Source: Paenibacillus glycanilyticus (lineage in GTDB: Bacteria; Bacillota; Bacilli; Paenibacillales; Paenibacillaceae). Taken from it: a DNA stretch of 64,000 nt. The stretch is from positions 558,001 through 622,000 of the forward strand of contig NZ_JAMBNP010000001.1 in assembly GCF_023715145.1 (NCBI RefSeq), written 5' to 3'. Below the pieces are notes generated by a model. That model did no database searches. It was not told where the DNA came from and was given only the letters and a program-made list of their open reading frames with translations. Within the stretch, counting starts at the first letter, position 1; each line of letters starts with the position of its first letter. The translations under genes were made by a program, and so were the position numbers. Positions 17,847-26,789 of this stretch are shown here, piece by piece.

Positions 17847-18613
17847 CGCAGCAATTCCTCCCTAACGTTATCCGTTAATAGATAATTGTGTACTATCCAT
17901 GCAACGCCTTCCCTCGAATTAGAAGGCCCGACTAGATTGGCCAACCGCTTTAGATCATCTTCCGCATTGCCCATAGCAATGCCGAGCCCAGCGGCCTGTA
18001 TCATCGATGCATCGTTCATGCCGTCACCGACAGCAATCACTTTCTCCATGGAAATGCCGTGCCTGGCAGCCAGCTCGGCAATGCCTGTTGCTTTACTCAC
18101 ACCTTTAGCGTTGATCTCGCACTGGTAAGGGTTGGCTCGACTAATCTCTACCTGATCCTTCCATTCATTTACGCTCTGCCGAATGCTCGTCATGATGTCA
18201 GGATCGCGGGACTCAACAGCGAAGGAGAACCAGGTTGCATCCTCATATTCAGCAAACGACAGTCCGGTATGGCTGTAGATGCTTCCCTCCTTGGCATGGC
18301 CCCAGTGCGGCACTGCGTTTTCCTCCGCCATTAGGCGGAGGAGGCGGACCCAGTGAGCCTCCAGCTTGTATTCGCTTAAAAGCTCCTCTGGTGAAAGCCA
18401 ATTTTGTGCACCGTTTGCACAAACCATAGGCGTATTCAATCCAAGCTCCCTCATAACGGGGATCAACTGATTAACCGGTCGGCCGGAAGCCAAAATTACG
18501 AGGTATCCGAGCTCCGACGCTTGGTGCAGTGCTTCACGCGTTGCACGGGAGATCTCTCCCCGCTCGTTAAGCAGCGTGCCGTCAATGTCGAGCGCGATAC
18601 AATGATATTTCAT
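17843..18613 (-). CDS. Cof-type HAD phosphatase
   Basis: 256-aa HAD hydrolase of the Cof/IIB type. Motif I is LDIDGTLLN (nucleophile Asp9, acid/base Asp11), motif II is ILASGRP and motif IV is VIAVGDGMNDASM. The C2 cap lies between motifs II and III. Family enzymes dephosphorylate sugar phosphates or flavin/pyridoxal phosphates. It lies about 60 bp downstream of the GH43-like gene and overlaps the epimerase gene, which suggests removal of phosphate from a sugar intermediate made in this operon. Confidence 0.87.
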   Translation of the reverse strand: MKYHCIALDIDGTLLNERGEISRATREALHQASELGYLVILASGRPVNQLIPVMRELGLNTPMVCANGAQNWLSPEELLSEYKLEAHWVRLLRLMAEENAVPHWGHAKEGSIYSHTGLSFAEYEDATWFSFAVESRDPDIMTSIRQSVNEWKDQVEISRANPYQCEINAKGVSKATGIAELAARHGISMEKVIAVGDGMNDASMIQAAGLGIAMGNAEDDLKRLANLVGPSNSREGVAWIVHNYLLTDNVREELLR

Positions 18614-18673
18614 GGAAGTCGTCTCCTTGCCTGTTTACATTACGGCCCATATTGTTCTATTTCTAGTGGACAT

Positions 18674-20179
18674 TCAGCCTTTAATCAGCGAAAAATCATC
18701 GTATTGCGCCCAAGCGCTGGCATTGCCGCTAGCCGAGATCGAAAGCTTGATTGTTGCGCCCTCCGGCACGTTTATGCCACCAATGCTGTACTCCGTCCAG
18801 GTTGTCGTGGTCGGCAAATTCAGCTCTTTAGCCAGTGCCCCGTTTACGTAGACCTGAAACTTCTTAGAAGCGAACGTGTTTCCGCTCCGGTGCCACACTT
18901 TGGCGGTATACGTTCCTCCACTAACTGCGGAGGCGGAGGTGTTCTCCAGCAAGGTTGTATAGGCGCTCGTGCTATAGGACTTGGCAGACTTCGACCCGGA
19001 ATGAACTTCAGCTGGATCCGTTGCGATGCTCAAATTACCAGCATACGTCCAACTGCTCAAATCCGACTCAAAACCCGGGTTTTGCAATGTGCTGTTGTTA
19101 GCTGACCATGTTCCTTGCAGCGGATCGATCGTCCAGTTGGCATAGCCGTTAATCGTCGGGGTACCGTCCGCCGCGAAGCTGAGCGGGTACCAGGCGTATA
19201 CGCCCTTGCTCATATCGCCGCCGGAATAATTACTCCAGCGGTCGCCGCCATAGACATACGTGGTTCCTTGCGAGCCCTGAACTTCCAGTACGAAATCATG
19301 CTGCGTATTGAAGGAATCAGCCGAGGAAGGCGAGGTAACCACCGGCTTGCGTTCTGACCAAGGCCCTGCCATGCTTTCTGCAGTCCGATATGCGGTATCG
19401 CTGGATTTCCATCCCCGTGTATTGGAGGTGAAATAATAGTACTTGCCATTGCGTTTAAATATGGATGCTGCTTCACGAATGTCGCCGTTGTCCCACGTAC
19501 CGCCGGAAAACTCGCTGTAATTGCCCGTAGTCGGCGGCATCGGCTTCAGAAAGTCATTCGATAGCTTCAAAATCGCTTGTCCTCCGTTGGTTTGTCCTTT
19601 ATCGAAGGTATACATCAGATAGGCGTTCGCTCCGTCCTGATAAGCCCCTAAATCACCTAGACTATAAAAGTTGCCCGATGCATCCGGGAGCTTCTTGATT
19701 AGGCTGGAGCTCTGGTAAGTCCATGCGTTTCCTGCCGATAGGTCCGTCGCCGTCAGGAAAGCATACTGATTCCGCACCCCGGTCTCATGCCCTCCCCATT
19801 CCAGCACCATCACATACTTGCTTGTTGCAGCGTTCCACATGACGTAAGGACGTCCAATCCAATCGCCGGATTGGAACGGAATCGTTGGCATGCCAGCCGT
19901 AATTCGCCCGCCACTTTGCTTGGTCCACGACTTCAGATCAGACGAGGTATAGTGGTTAATCCCGTAGAATTTATAATCTCCCGCAGTACCGAAATCAGGA
20001 CCGAACCAATGATAGACGCCGCCAACGTTGATAATGCCGCCGCCTTGGGCTTTAATGGGATTGCCTGAGGTATCGAGCCATTGTCTATCGTTTTGAATCA
20101 CGACCGAAGCCGCGAAAACAGCTTGAGCGTTTTCGAACATGAAGCTTAACATAAGCAGCACCACCATTACTTTTTTCAT
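18674..20179 (-). CDS. Secreted GH43-like glycosidase with C-terminal CBM-like domain
   Basis: 501-aa exported protein with a signal peptide at residues 1-23 (cleavage after VFA-A). Residues 30-345 resemble the five-bladed propeller of GH43, closest to the exo-1,3-galactanase group (GH43_24): AQGGGIINVGGVYHWFG, GDIREAASIFKRNGKYYYFTS, and NTQHDFVLEV before GGDRW. Glu236 is the likely acid. As in that group, the usual N-terminal catalytic Asp of GH43 is not evident, and Gln293 may fill the base role. Residues 365-500 form a beta-sandwich (NPGFESDLSSWT ... YDDFSLIKG) like carbohydrate-binding modules. It is encoded just downstream of a sugar-binding lipoprotein, so its products are probably imported by that system. 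Confidence 0.75.
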   Translation of the reverse strand: MKKVMVVLLMLSFMFENAQAVFAASVVIQNDRQWLDTSGNPIKAQGGGIINVGGVYHWFGPDFGTAGDYKFYGINHYTSSDLKSWTKQSGGRITAGMPTIPFQSGDWIGRPYVMWNAATSKYVMVLEWGGHETGVRNQYAFLTATDLSAGNAWTYQSSSLIKKLPDASGNFYSLGDLGAYQDGANAYLMYTFDKGQTNGGQAILKLSNDFLKPMPPTTGNYSEFSGGTWDNGDIREAASIFKRNGKYYYFTSNTRGWKSSDTAYRTAESMAGPWSERKPVVTSPSSADSFNTQHDFVLEVQGSQGTTYVYGGDRWSNYSGGDMSKGVYAWYPLSFAADGTPTINGYANWTIDPLQGTWSANNSTLQNPGFESDLSSWTYAGNLSIATDPAEVHSGSKSAKSYSTSAYTTLLENTSASAVSGGTYTAKVWHRSGNTFASKKFQVYVNGALAKELNLPTTTTWTEYSIGGINVPEGATIKLSISASGNASAWAQYDDFSLIKG

Positions 20180-20251
20180 CGGATAATCCCTCGCTTTAAA
20201 AAGGTTGGTTTTAATCGTCTGTCGGCATTGTGCGCGTACAAAACTTCCTGC

Positions 20252-21844
20252 TTATTTATCGGTATACTCCTGATACTGTTTGGACCAAACCTCCGTCAGC
20301 AGGTCACCTTCGATCTTCATATAGTCTTGGACGGCCTTGTCCCATCCTGACTCGTCGATGGCCCCGATAATGTACTGAATTTGCGATTCAGCGATCTTAG
20401 TTGCTCCGTCGCCTGTTAGATTTTCCGCAGGCGTACCGGACAGCGTGAATGGAATAGCGGCATCAAACGGCTCAACGAATTTGTAATTCTTGTAAGTATC
20501 TTTCATTTTGGATTCAATTTGGCCTGCTTTATCATAATCTGCAGGCACGTAAGTCGGCCAAATAGCCGGGTCGAAGAATTCAGCCAGATTGTAATAACCG
20601 GAGTACCGGTCCGAGGCTTTCTCCAGAAGCGTGAATGTATTTTTACTCTTGTCTACCCACTCCCAGTTCTCCCCTTCAATGCCGTTCCACGTCAGCATGA
20701 CATTCTCAGGCGAAGCTAGCGTCCAATCCAGATACTTAATGAGGAAAGCCGCGTTTTTGCTGGTATTCGGAATGAGCAGGGTAGAGGAATATTTGGCGTT
20801 GCTTCCCCACGCTGGAGTTCCTGTATCTGGACCATCTTCCAGTGGCGGCAGCGGATCATAAGATACGTTAGGATTGGTCTCGTTCATTGTAATCTGATTC
20901 CCGACCATGGAATTGAACCAGCCGGAATAAGCGCCGACTCTATCCGCCAGTACGAGATCTTTGATCTGATTGGTATTAATGGTCGCGAAATCCTTCAAAA
21001 TGTAGCCTTTGGCATACCAATTGCGAAAGGTAGTCAGCATCTCTTTATATCCCGGAGCACTTACGGCTGGAATCACTCGGTCTCCATCCAGATATCGGGT
21101 AGATTCTACTCCCATGAAGTAAGGCTGGAATATCTGAATCAAGCCATTAAGGTTCCAGGAATGTAACAGCGGAATTTCATCCTTTTTACCGTTTTTGTTC
21201 AGATCCGTATTCTTTACCGCGTCCATATAGGTTTCGAATTCGACCATCGTATGAGGCATCTCCATGCCCAGCGCCTCCAGCCAGTCCTTGCGAATCGTCG
21301 GCGCATAACCGGTGGGGAAGCTCTCTTGACGAGGAATACCCCAGATGACACCGTCTTTATCCTTCATAACCTCCAGTGCATCCGCCATGTATTTCTTAAT
21401 GTTAGGACCGTATTGGTCGATCAGATCATTCAACGGCATAATGGAGCCTTTATCCTTCAGCGTCGTCCAGTTGACCAACTGCCCTTCGATAAAATCAAAT
21501 TTCTCTCCGGAAGCGAGCAGCAGATTGATTTTATCCGGATAAACATCTCGTGGAATAACTTCTGCTTCCATGTTAATCCCGGATTTTTCCTGGATAATGT
21601 CCAGCACCTTCTGATTGTCCGTTCCGTTCTCCCGGTTGCCTAAGCTTCTTCTAACGATTCTGAGAGGTGCTGTTTGTACTATTGGAGCGATATCGGTATT
21701 CGTAGACGCATTCACCGTAGAAGGTGCTTCAGCGCTGCTCCTGTTAGTGTTAGAACTGCTGCAGCCCCCCAATACGGTAATGGCCACCACAGAAGTTAAG
21801 ACCAGCGGTGCTATGCCGTTTTTCTTTTGCAGGTAATCCTTCAT
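20252..21844 (-). CDS. Extracellular sugar-binding lipoprotein
   Basis: 530-aa family 1 solute-binding protein. The ATG at 21844 with GGGAG 7 nt upstream gives a lipoprotein signal with lipobox VLGG-Cys28, then a Ser/Asn linker; an earlier in-frame ATG overlaps the permease gene and has no site. It has the large LplA-type architecture (IPRDVYPDKINLLLASGEKFD, then a WGIPRQESFP segment). It follows its two permease genes and precedes the GH43-like enzyme, so it probably binds oligosaccharides released by that enzyme. Confidence 0.9.
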   Translation of the reverse strand: MKDYLQKKNGIAPLVLTSVVAITVLGGCSSSNTNRSSAEAPSTVNASTNTDIAPIVQTAPLRIVRRSLGNRENGTDNQKVLDIIQEKSGINMEAEVIPRDVYPDKINLLLASGEKFDFIEGQLVNWTTLKDKGSIMPLNDLIDQYGPNIKKYMADALEVMKDKDGVIWGIPRQESFPTGYAPTIRKDWLEALGMEMPHTMVEFETYMDAVKNTDLNKNGKKDEIPLLHSWNLNGLIQIFQPYFMGVESTRYLDGDRVIPAVSAPGYKEMLTTFRNWYAKGYILKDFATINTNQIKDLVLADRVGAYSGWFNSMVGNQITMNETNPNVSYDPLPPLEDGPDTGTPAWGSNAKYSSTLLIPNTSKNAAFLIKYLDWTLASPENVMLTWNGIEGENWEWVDKSKNTFTLLEKASDRYSGYYNLAEFFDPAIWPTYVPADYDKAGQIESKMKDTYKNYKFVEPFDAAIPFTLSGTPAENLTGDGATKIAESQIQYIIGAIDESGWDKAVQDYMKIEGDLLTEVWSKQYQEYTDK

Positions 21845-21891
21845 ATGATTACTCCCATTCCTAAATCGATTTTGTTTCTGCCTGTCAGCAT

Positions 21892-22767
21892 TCAACCTTT
21901 AATAGAGCCTACGGTAATTCCTTTGACAAAGTATCGTTGCAAAAAGGGGTACACGCACAAAATAGGTACCGTCGTCACAACAATCGTCGCCATGATGACC
22001 GACTGTGCTGGAGGACTGATCTCGACCACGGCATCGGACCGTATCATGTCGTTCAAATTCGCGTTATGGATGATCTCCCTCAAGAATACCTGCATGGGCC
22101 ATAAATCGCGGTCATGGATATAAATCATGGCATCGAACCAAGAATTCCAATGCCCAACCGCATAGAACAAAGAGATGGTAGCAAGTGCCGCGGAAGACAA
22201 AGGCAGAATAATCCGAAGGAAGATGACCAGATCATTTGCTCCGTCCATTCTCGCCGATTCAATAATGCCGGTAGGGATCTGCATGAAAAAGTTCCGCAGA
22301 ATCAACATATTCCAAGCGCTGATTAGTCCCGGTAGAATGAGCACGGCGAAATGGTTATACAGCCCCAAGGATTTGACCAGCAGGAAGAGCGGAATTAACC
22401 CGCCTCCGAACCACATCGTAAACGCGATCAGCAAGGTGAAGGCATTGCGCAACGGATAGTCCCTGTTAGAAAGCGCAAAGGCTAGAGCTGCGGTGAAAAG
22501 CATGCTGCAAAACGTGCCAGCAAGCGTCCTCAGAATCGTGATCATGTAGGCATTTGCAATATAAGAGCCAGACGAGAAGACGTACTTATAACCGGACATA
22601 TCCAGCACCGTTGGCCAAATAGCGAACGGATGAGCCGCCCTGTCTAGATCCGTCATCACCGAGCGGCCAAATACGAACAAAACCGGATAAAGCATGACGA
22701 TGCATACGAGGATCAGCATGATTGTATTGCATGTATCGAACCATTTCTCACTTGACGTTTGCTTCAA
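21892..22767 (-). CDS. Sugar ABC permease, LplC type
   Basis: 291-aa CUT1 permease with six helices and the EAA loop ESARMDGANDLVIFLRIILP. The C-terminus VKGITVGSIKG is typical of the LplC/YtcP side of the pair. It lies 34 bp downstream of the LplB-type partner and 47 bp upstream of the binding protein. Confidence 0.92.
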   Translation of the reverse strand: MKQTSSEKWFDTCNTIMLILVCIVMLYPVLFVFGRSVMTDLDRAAHPFAIWPTVLDMSGYKYVFSSGSYIANAYMITILRTLAGTFCSMLFTAALAFALSNRDYPLRNAFTLLIAFTMWFGGGLIPLFLLVKSLGLYNHFAVLILPGLISAWNMLILRNFFMQIPTGIIESARMDGANDLVIFLRIILPLSSAALATISLFYAVGHWNSWFDAMIYIHDRDLWPMQVFLREIIHNANLNDMIRSDAVVEISPPAQSVIMATIVVTTVPILCVYPFLQRYFVKGITVGSIKG

Positions 22768-22801
22768 AACAATCCTCCTGTAAGCTGAGACCTAACGAAG
22801 A

Positions 22802-23764
22802 CTACCACAGGCCATCGGAGCCAAGTCGCTTGGCAGCTCGATTAGCCAGCACGACCAACACTAACGCCACGACGGATTTGAATAAACCCACAGCGGCCGA
22901 ATAAGCAAATTTGGCCTCTACCAACCCAATTCGATAGACATAGGTGTCAAAATTATCCGCTACCTCATAGACCGCTGGGCTGTACAGATTAAACACCTGC
23001 TCGAAATGACCATCCAGTATGTTACCCATGCTAAGAATCAGCATGATCGCTACAATCTCCTTGATCCCCGGCAGCGTAATATACAGCATTTTGTGCCACT
23101 TTTTGGCTCCATCCATTGTGCTCGCTTCATATAACTCAGGATCAATGCTTGCCATAGCCGCCAAGTAGATGATAGTGCCCCACCCTACTTCCTTCCAAAT
23201 ATTAGTTAATACCAGAATGGTACGGAAATAACCCGGATCGCTCGTGAAAGCAATCGGTTCTTTCCCCATCATCTCCATGAGCGCATTAACCGGCCCGCCG
23301 GTAGGAGTCAGTAGTTGCAGCACCAGACCCGCGCACACGACCCATGACAGAAAATGCGGCATGTAACTAATACTTTGAACGGCTTTCTTAAACCACATCC
23401 CCCGTGCTTCGTTTATAAGCAAGGCAAGGATAATTGGAGCGGGGAAAGCAAAAATCAGTAGATACAAGCTCAGCATCAGCGTATTGCGCATCAGCCGCCA
23501 GAAATAAATGGAGTCGAAAAACATATGAAAATTCTTAAATCCTGCCCAGTCGCTGCTGATAATGCCCTCAAAGCCGCCTATACCTTTGTAATCCTTGAAG
23601 GCAATAATGATGCCGTACATGGGTATATATTTGAAGATTAGAAAATATAGCATGCAGGGCAGGGCCAGCAAATGCAAATACCGGTATTTCCATATCCATG
23701 TCAGTGTTTTCCTTCGAACGGACCCAATCGAACGTTTCGTATTTGGTGCGGCGATCGTGTTCAT
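22802..23764 (-). CDS. Sugar ABC permease, LplB type
   Basis: 320-aa CUT1 permease with the EAA loop EASTMDGAKKWHKMLYITLP and the hallmark LplB segment YMPHFLSWVVCAG. The AAAGGAGG site is 13 nt before the ATG at 23764, a long but usable spacing. It is the first transporter gene after the membrane AraC regulator. No ATPase gene is in this cluster. Confidence 0.92.
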   Translation of the reverse strand: MNTIAAPNTKRSIGSVRRKTLTWIWKYRYLHLLALPCMLYFLIFKYIPMYGIIIAFKDYKGIGGFEGIISSDWAGFKNFHMFFDSIYFWRLMRNTLMLSLYLLIFAFPAPIILALLINEARGMWFKKAVQSISYMPHFLSWVVCAGLVLQLLTPTGGPVNALMEMMGKEPIAFTSDPGYFRTILVLTNIWKEVGWGTIIYLAAMASIDPELYEASTMDGAKKWHKMLYITLPGIKEIVAIMLILSMGNILDGHFEQVFNLYSPAVYEVADNFDTYVYRIGLVEAKFAYSAAVGLFKSVVALVLVVLANRAAKRLGSDGLW

Positions 23765-23932
23765 TATCGGTTTCTATCCTCCTTTCCGATTATTGGACTA
23801 GCCTCGTCTATCGTAGCCACCGAAAGTCTCGAACGTAAATCGGAATATCTGACAAAACGTACCGAATTCTCGCAATTTGCGCTCCACAATTGCAAATGGA
23901 ATGCTCCTTTTAACAAAAAAACCCTTGATAGC

Positions 23933-26287
23933 TCAAGGATTTTCGGTCCAATCTGTATGATAGCCCCTCACGTATTGGCCAGGCGTAATCCCCTTGATCT
24001 CTTTGAATATCTTGATGAAATATTTGGAGCTGCTGTAGCCGACCCAGAGTGCAATATCCTTAATCTTGAGGTCCTCCTTCTGCATCATTGAACACGCCTG
24101 ATCGATTCTGGTTTTATTAAGCAATTGAACGAAGGTAATGCCCAAGTGAGATTTAAGAATCTGATTGATATACGTCGGGCTCAAGTTAACCTGCTCGCTT
24201 ACCGATTCAAGCGTAATTTCCTGCATATAATGGTCATTAATATAACTGGTGATTCGCTGGTAGTACTTGTTTGTTCGGGTGGATTTGTTGACCTCAATTA
24301 CGTCTACGATCGTTTGTATCAAGACGGAGAAAAAGATGTCCACCCGTTCCTTGCTATTCATATTGCTGAGTTGCTCTATACTGTACTCTTCCCCGTAAAT
24401 CTCGTCGACTGACAACCCCAGTTCGTTGATCAACACCATAATCGTACTATTTAAATGGAATACGAATTGGTACATGTTCTGATAGCGCCGATCCTTGCTG
24501 ATGCTGCCCAGCATCTCCCTAAACAACCCAAGTGCCTCGTCCTTTTTGCTAGCTCGAATGTTGTTCTTGAGCAACTCTTCTTTATCGTAAGGGTAATTGT
24601 ACGCCGTATTGTTGTCGGATCGGATGTCGCTGGTCAGCATAATATCCATTTGACTATATAAAATCTTGTACTTTAGCAATTCCCGTACCTCTCGATAATT
24701 TCGGGAGATGTGCAGCAAGTCCGTCGGCTCATCACTCACAATCGCGGTTAACGATACATGCAGGCTGTTAAGCAACTTCTGCTGCAATTCTCTTATTCTT
24801 ACCATCAGCTCTCCAACTCCCGACGAAGGGTTCTCCAGTGCCAAGACGAGCTGGTTACGATGGTTAACCAAGCTGAAGCTGCCTATGTCATGGTAATTGC
24901 TGAAATACTCTTCTACCGTATCCGAGATAGAATAGAGCAGGAAGCTGCTATTGCGTGCCTTATAACCGTCGCTATCTTCTTCTCCGTCCAATTCAAACAG
25001 CATCAGTGTCAGATTCTTCCGTGGGATATCCATTGCAAACATACGCAAATCATGATCGATTTCCTGCCAGCTTGCATAGACTCCCTCAATTAAATTATTG
25101 AGTATCTTCTCTCTGAACACAGGAACCGTCAGCTCCAACTTCTCCTCCAGCTGATCGTGATTATCGATCAAATCAATCACTGCATCGCGTAGGACGCCCA
25201 GCTCGTTGCCCTTCCTTGGCATGCGGCGCGTTCTCGCTCGTATATGCTTATGAAGCTCGTCTACCGGCTTCACTGCTCGCATCGTAAACAGCAGCGAAAC
25301 AATGAGACTAAATACAAGTAGAACAATGCTCATCAGCAGAATAATGTTGCGGATCATATGGATACTGCGGGAGATTCCGTCAAACGGATACATGGCTACA
25401 TAAGTCCAGTCTCTATTCTCCGCAGTGTTGTAGACGACGAGCTGATCCTTATTCTCTATATTTGAGACAAAGCTGCCTTCCGGCTCGGAGAATGCATTCT
25501 GAAAATGATCCTTGGCACGAATATCCGTGTACAATTCTTCCTTTAGCCCCGAGATCATGACTTCCTTCCTGCTGTTAAGCACCATAAAAGGTGTCTCGCC
25601 GTTATCCGGAATTCGGGCATGCAAATCTCGATAGACCATGGATTGATCGATATTTATAATGAGTGCGCCATTGTAATTATTCGTCCGGTCCAGGGGCAAA
25701 TGCGCATACACCGAGAACACATCCAATGTCTGCGGGCTGTTGTTCCAGAATTTTACGGGATGCGTATCCGCCAAGATAAGCGTTCGACTGTCATTTTTAT
25801 ACCAATTCATAAAGGCTACGTCCGGAAAACTAGCTGCGTCGGATATGCCGTATTCCGTTGAGATAACTTTATCGCTTTTGGCCAAATACAAATACACGGA
25901 ATGGACATATCGATTGGAGGCTTTGATTTGATTAATCTTCTGATTAATATAATCCCAATCGGCATATGGATTATCGGAGTTGTTGCCGGCCATAATGCTG
26001 TTAAGACGGCTATCGTTATAAGATTGCTTCGATATATCGATGATATTATTGACGATCAGCTCTACCGAAGCGGCAAATTGATTCAATGCTTGCTGGTTCG
26101 ACTCTCCGAAGTCCTTAATAACCATCTGCTTGGCTTCTTGGTAATAGACCGTTCCGAGTATAGCGATTGGTATCAGGATCAACACGGTGATAAACAGCTG
26201 CACTTTCAACAAAAGGATCCGTTCCTGAATCAGCCTTCCGACGGCTATGAAACTTATGAATCCTTTAAAATTCTTATTGCTCCCCAC
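23933..26287 (-). CDS. Membrane-anchored AraC-family regulator with dCACHE-like sensor
   Basis: 784-aa one-component regulator. TM1 is about residues 25-45, followed by an extracytoplasmic Cache-type sensing region to about 295, TM2 about 300-325, a cytoplasmic linker, and a C-terminal AraC DNA-binding domain (ITLESVSEQVNLSPTYINQILK and DLKIKDIALWVGYSSSKYFIKIFK, ending GITPGQYVR). The GTG at 26287 is chosen because AGGTGGGG lies 6 nt upstream; a GTG 12 bases earlier overlaps that site. It should sense an external sugar and activate the importer and GH43 operon that follows 170 bp downstream, replacing the YesMN-type pair used by the first cluster. Confidence 0.88.
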   Translation of the reverse strand: MGSNKNFKGFISFIAVGRLIQERILLLKVQLFITVLILIPIAILGTVYYQEAKQMVIKDFGESNQQALNQFAASVELIVNNIIDISKQSYNDSRLNSIMAGNNSDNPYADWDYINQKINQIKASNRYVHSVYLYLAKSDKVISTEYGISDAASFPDVAFMNWYKNDSRTLILADTHPVKFWNNSPQTLDVFSVYAHLPLDRTNNYNGALIINIDQSMVYRDLHARIPDNGETPFMVLNSRKEVMISGLKEELYTDIRAKDHFQNAFSEPEGSFVSNIENKDQLVVYNTAENRDWTYVAMYPFDGISRSIHMIRNIILLMSIVLLVFSLIVSLLFTMRAVKPVDELHKHIRARTRRMPRKGNELGVLRDAVIDLIDNHDQLEEKLELTVPVFREKILNNLIEGVYASWQEIDHDLRMFAMDIPRKNLTLMLFELDGEEDSDGYKARNSSFLLYSISDTVEEYFSNYHDIGSFSLVNHRNQLVLALENPSSGVGELMVRIRELQQKLLNSLHVSLTAIVSDEPTDLLHISRNYREVRELLKYKILYSQMDIMLTSDIRSDNNTAYNYPYDKEELLKNNIRASKKDEALGLFREMLGSISKDRRYQNMYQFVFHLNSTIMVLINELGLSVDEIYGEEYSIEQLSNMNSKERVDIFFSVLIQTIVDVIEVNKSTRTNKYYQRITSYINDHYMQEITLESVSEQVNLSPTYINQILKSHLGITFVQLLNKTRIDQACSMMQKEDLKIKDIALWVGYSSSKYFIKIFKEIKGITPGQYVRGYHTDWTENP

Positions 26288-26504
26288 GCTTTGCCCCACC
26301 TATTAGTAGAATAGAATGCTCAGCACGATTCTACCCTCCCACTATTTTCCTTGCGTTAAATAAATAACAATAATTTGTTAAGCTAGACATCGAAAAAAAA
26401 GCCTTGAGAAATAATTTCTTGGCCGTTTCATATTCCATAATTCATTATTCCAACAGGGATAGAGCCACTTGATCGAGATGAATAAATCCCAGATAACCGC
26501 CATA

Positions 26505-26550
26505 AAAAAACTCTTTTAACGGCATATAAAAGCCATCAAAAGAGTGTTTT
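26505..26550 (-). terminator. Intrinsic terminator downstream of the phosphoester operon
   Basis: ACTCTTTT/AAAAGAGT arms enclose a second small GGC/GCC stem. On the minus strand the right arm is followed by TTTTTTATGG. It is the first strong terminator after the nucleotidase gene that ends the operon. Confidence 0.65.
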
Positions 26551-26582
26551 GATTCGTCCATGCATTGAATCTATCTCATGAA

Positions 26583-26744
26583 TTATCCACGGAAGTTAAC
26601 TGCACGTGCCAAATGCGTTTGTTGAGCGATGCCGATTCCGATGACGAGATGCTGAGCGGTAATTTTTTCAATGAGTTGATTTTGTTTGTCTTGCGATTTA
26701 AAAGGCATGAGCACAATACCTAGCCCATGCCCAACAGGTTGCAT
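26583..26744 (-). CDS. Possible 53-aa ORF fragment of unknown origin
   Basis: A short open frame between the last nucleotidase gene and its terminator. It begins MQPVGHGLGIVLMPFKSQD and ends ARAVNFRG. The piece QHLVIGIGIAQQT has the flavour of GGDEF-like sugar-diacid regulators, but the match is too weak to name. No convincing ribosome binding site is visible. It may be a remnant of a regulator gene. The rest of the 26288-26789 gap contains only the terminator and the upstream region of the AraC gene. Confidence 0.25.
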   Translation of the reverse strand: MQPVGHGLGIVLMPFKSQDKQNQLIEKITAQHLVIGIGIAQQTHLARAVNFRG

Positions 26745-26789
26745 AATAATTAATTGTCTAACTTTAAGGGGTCACTTCATTGTTAATTG

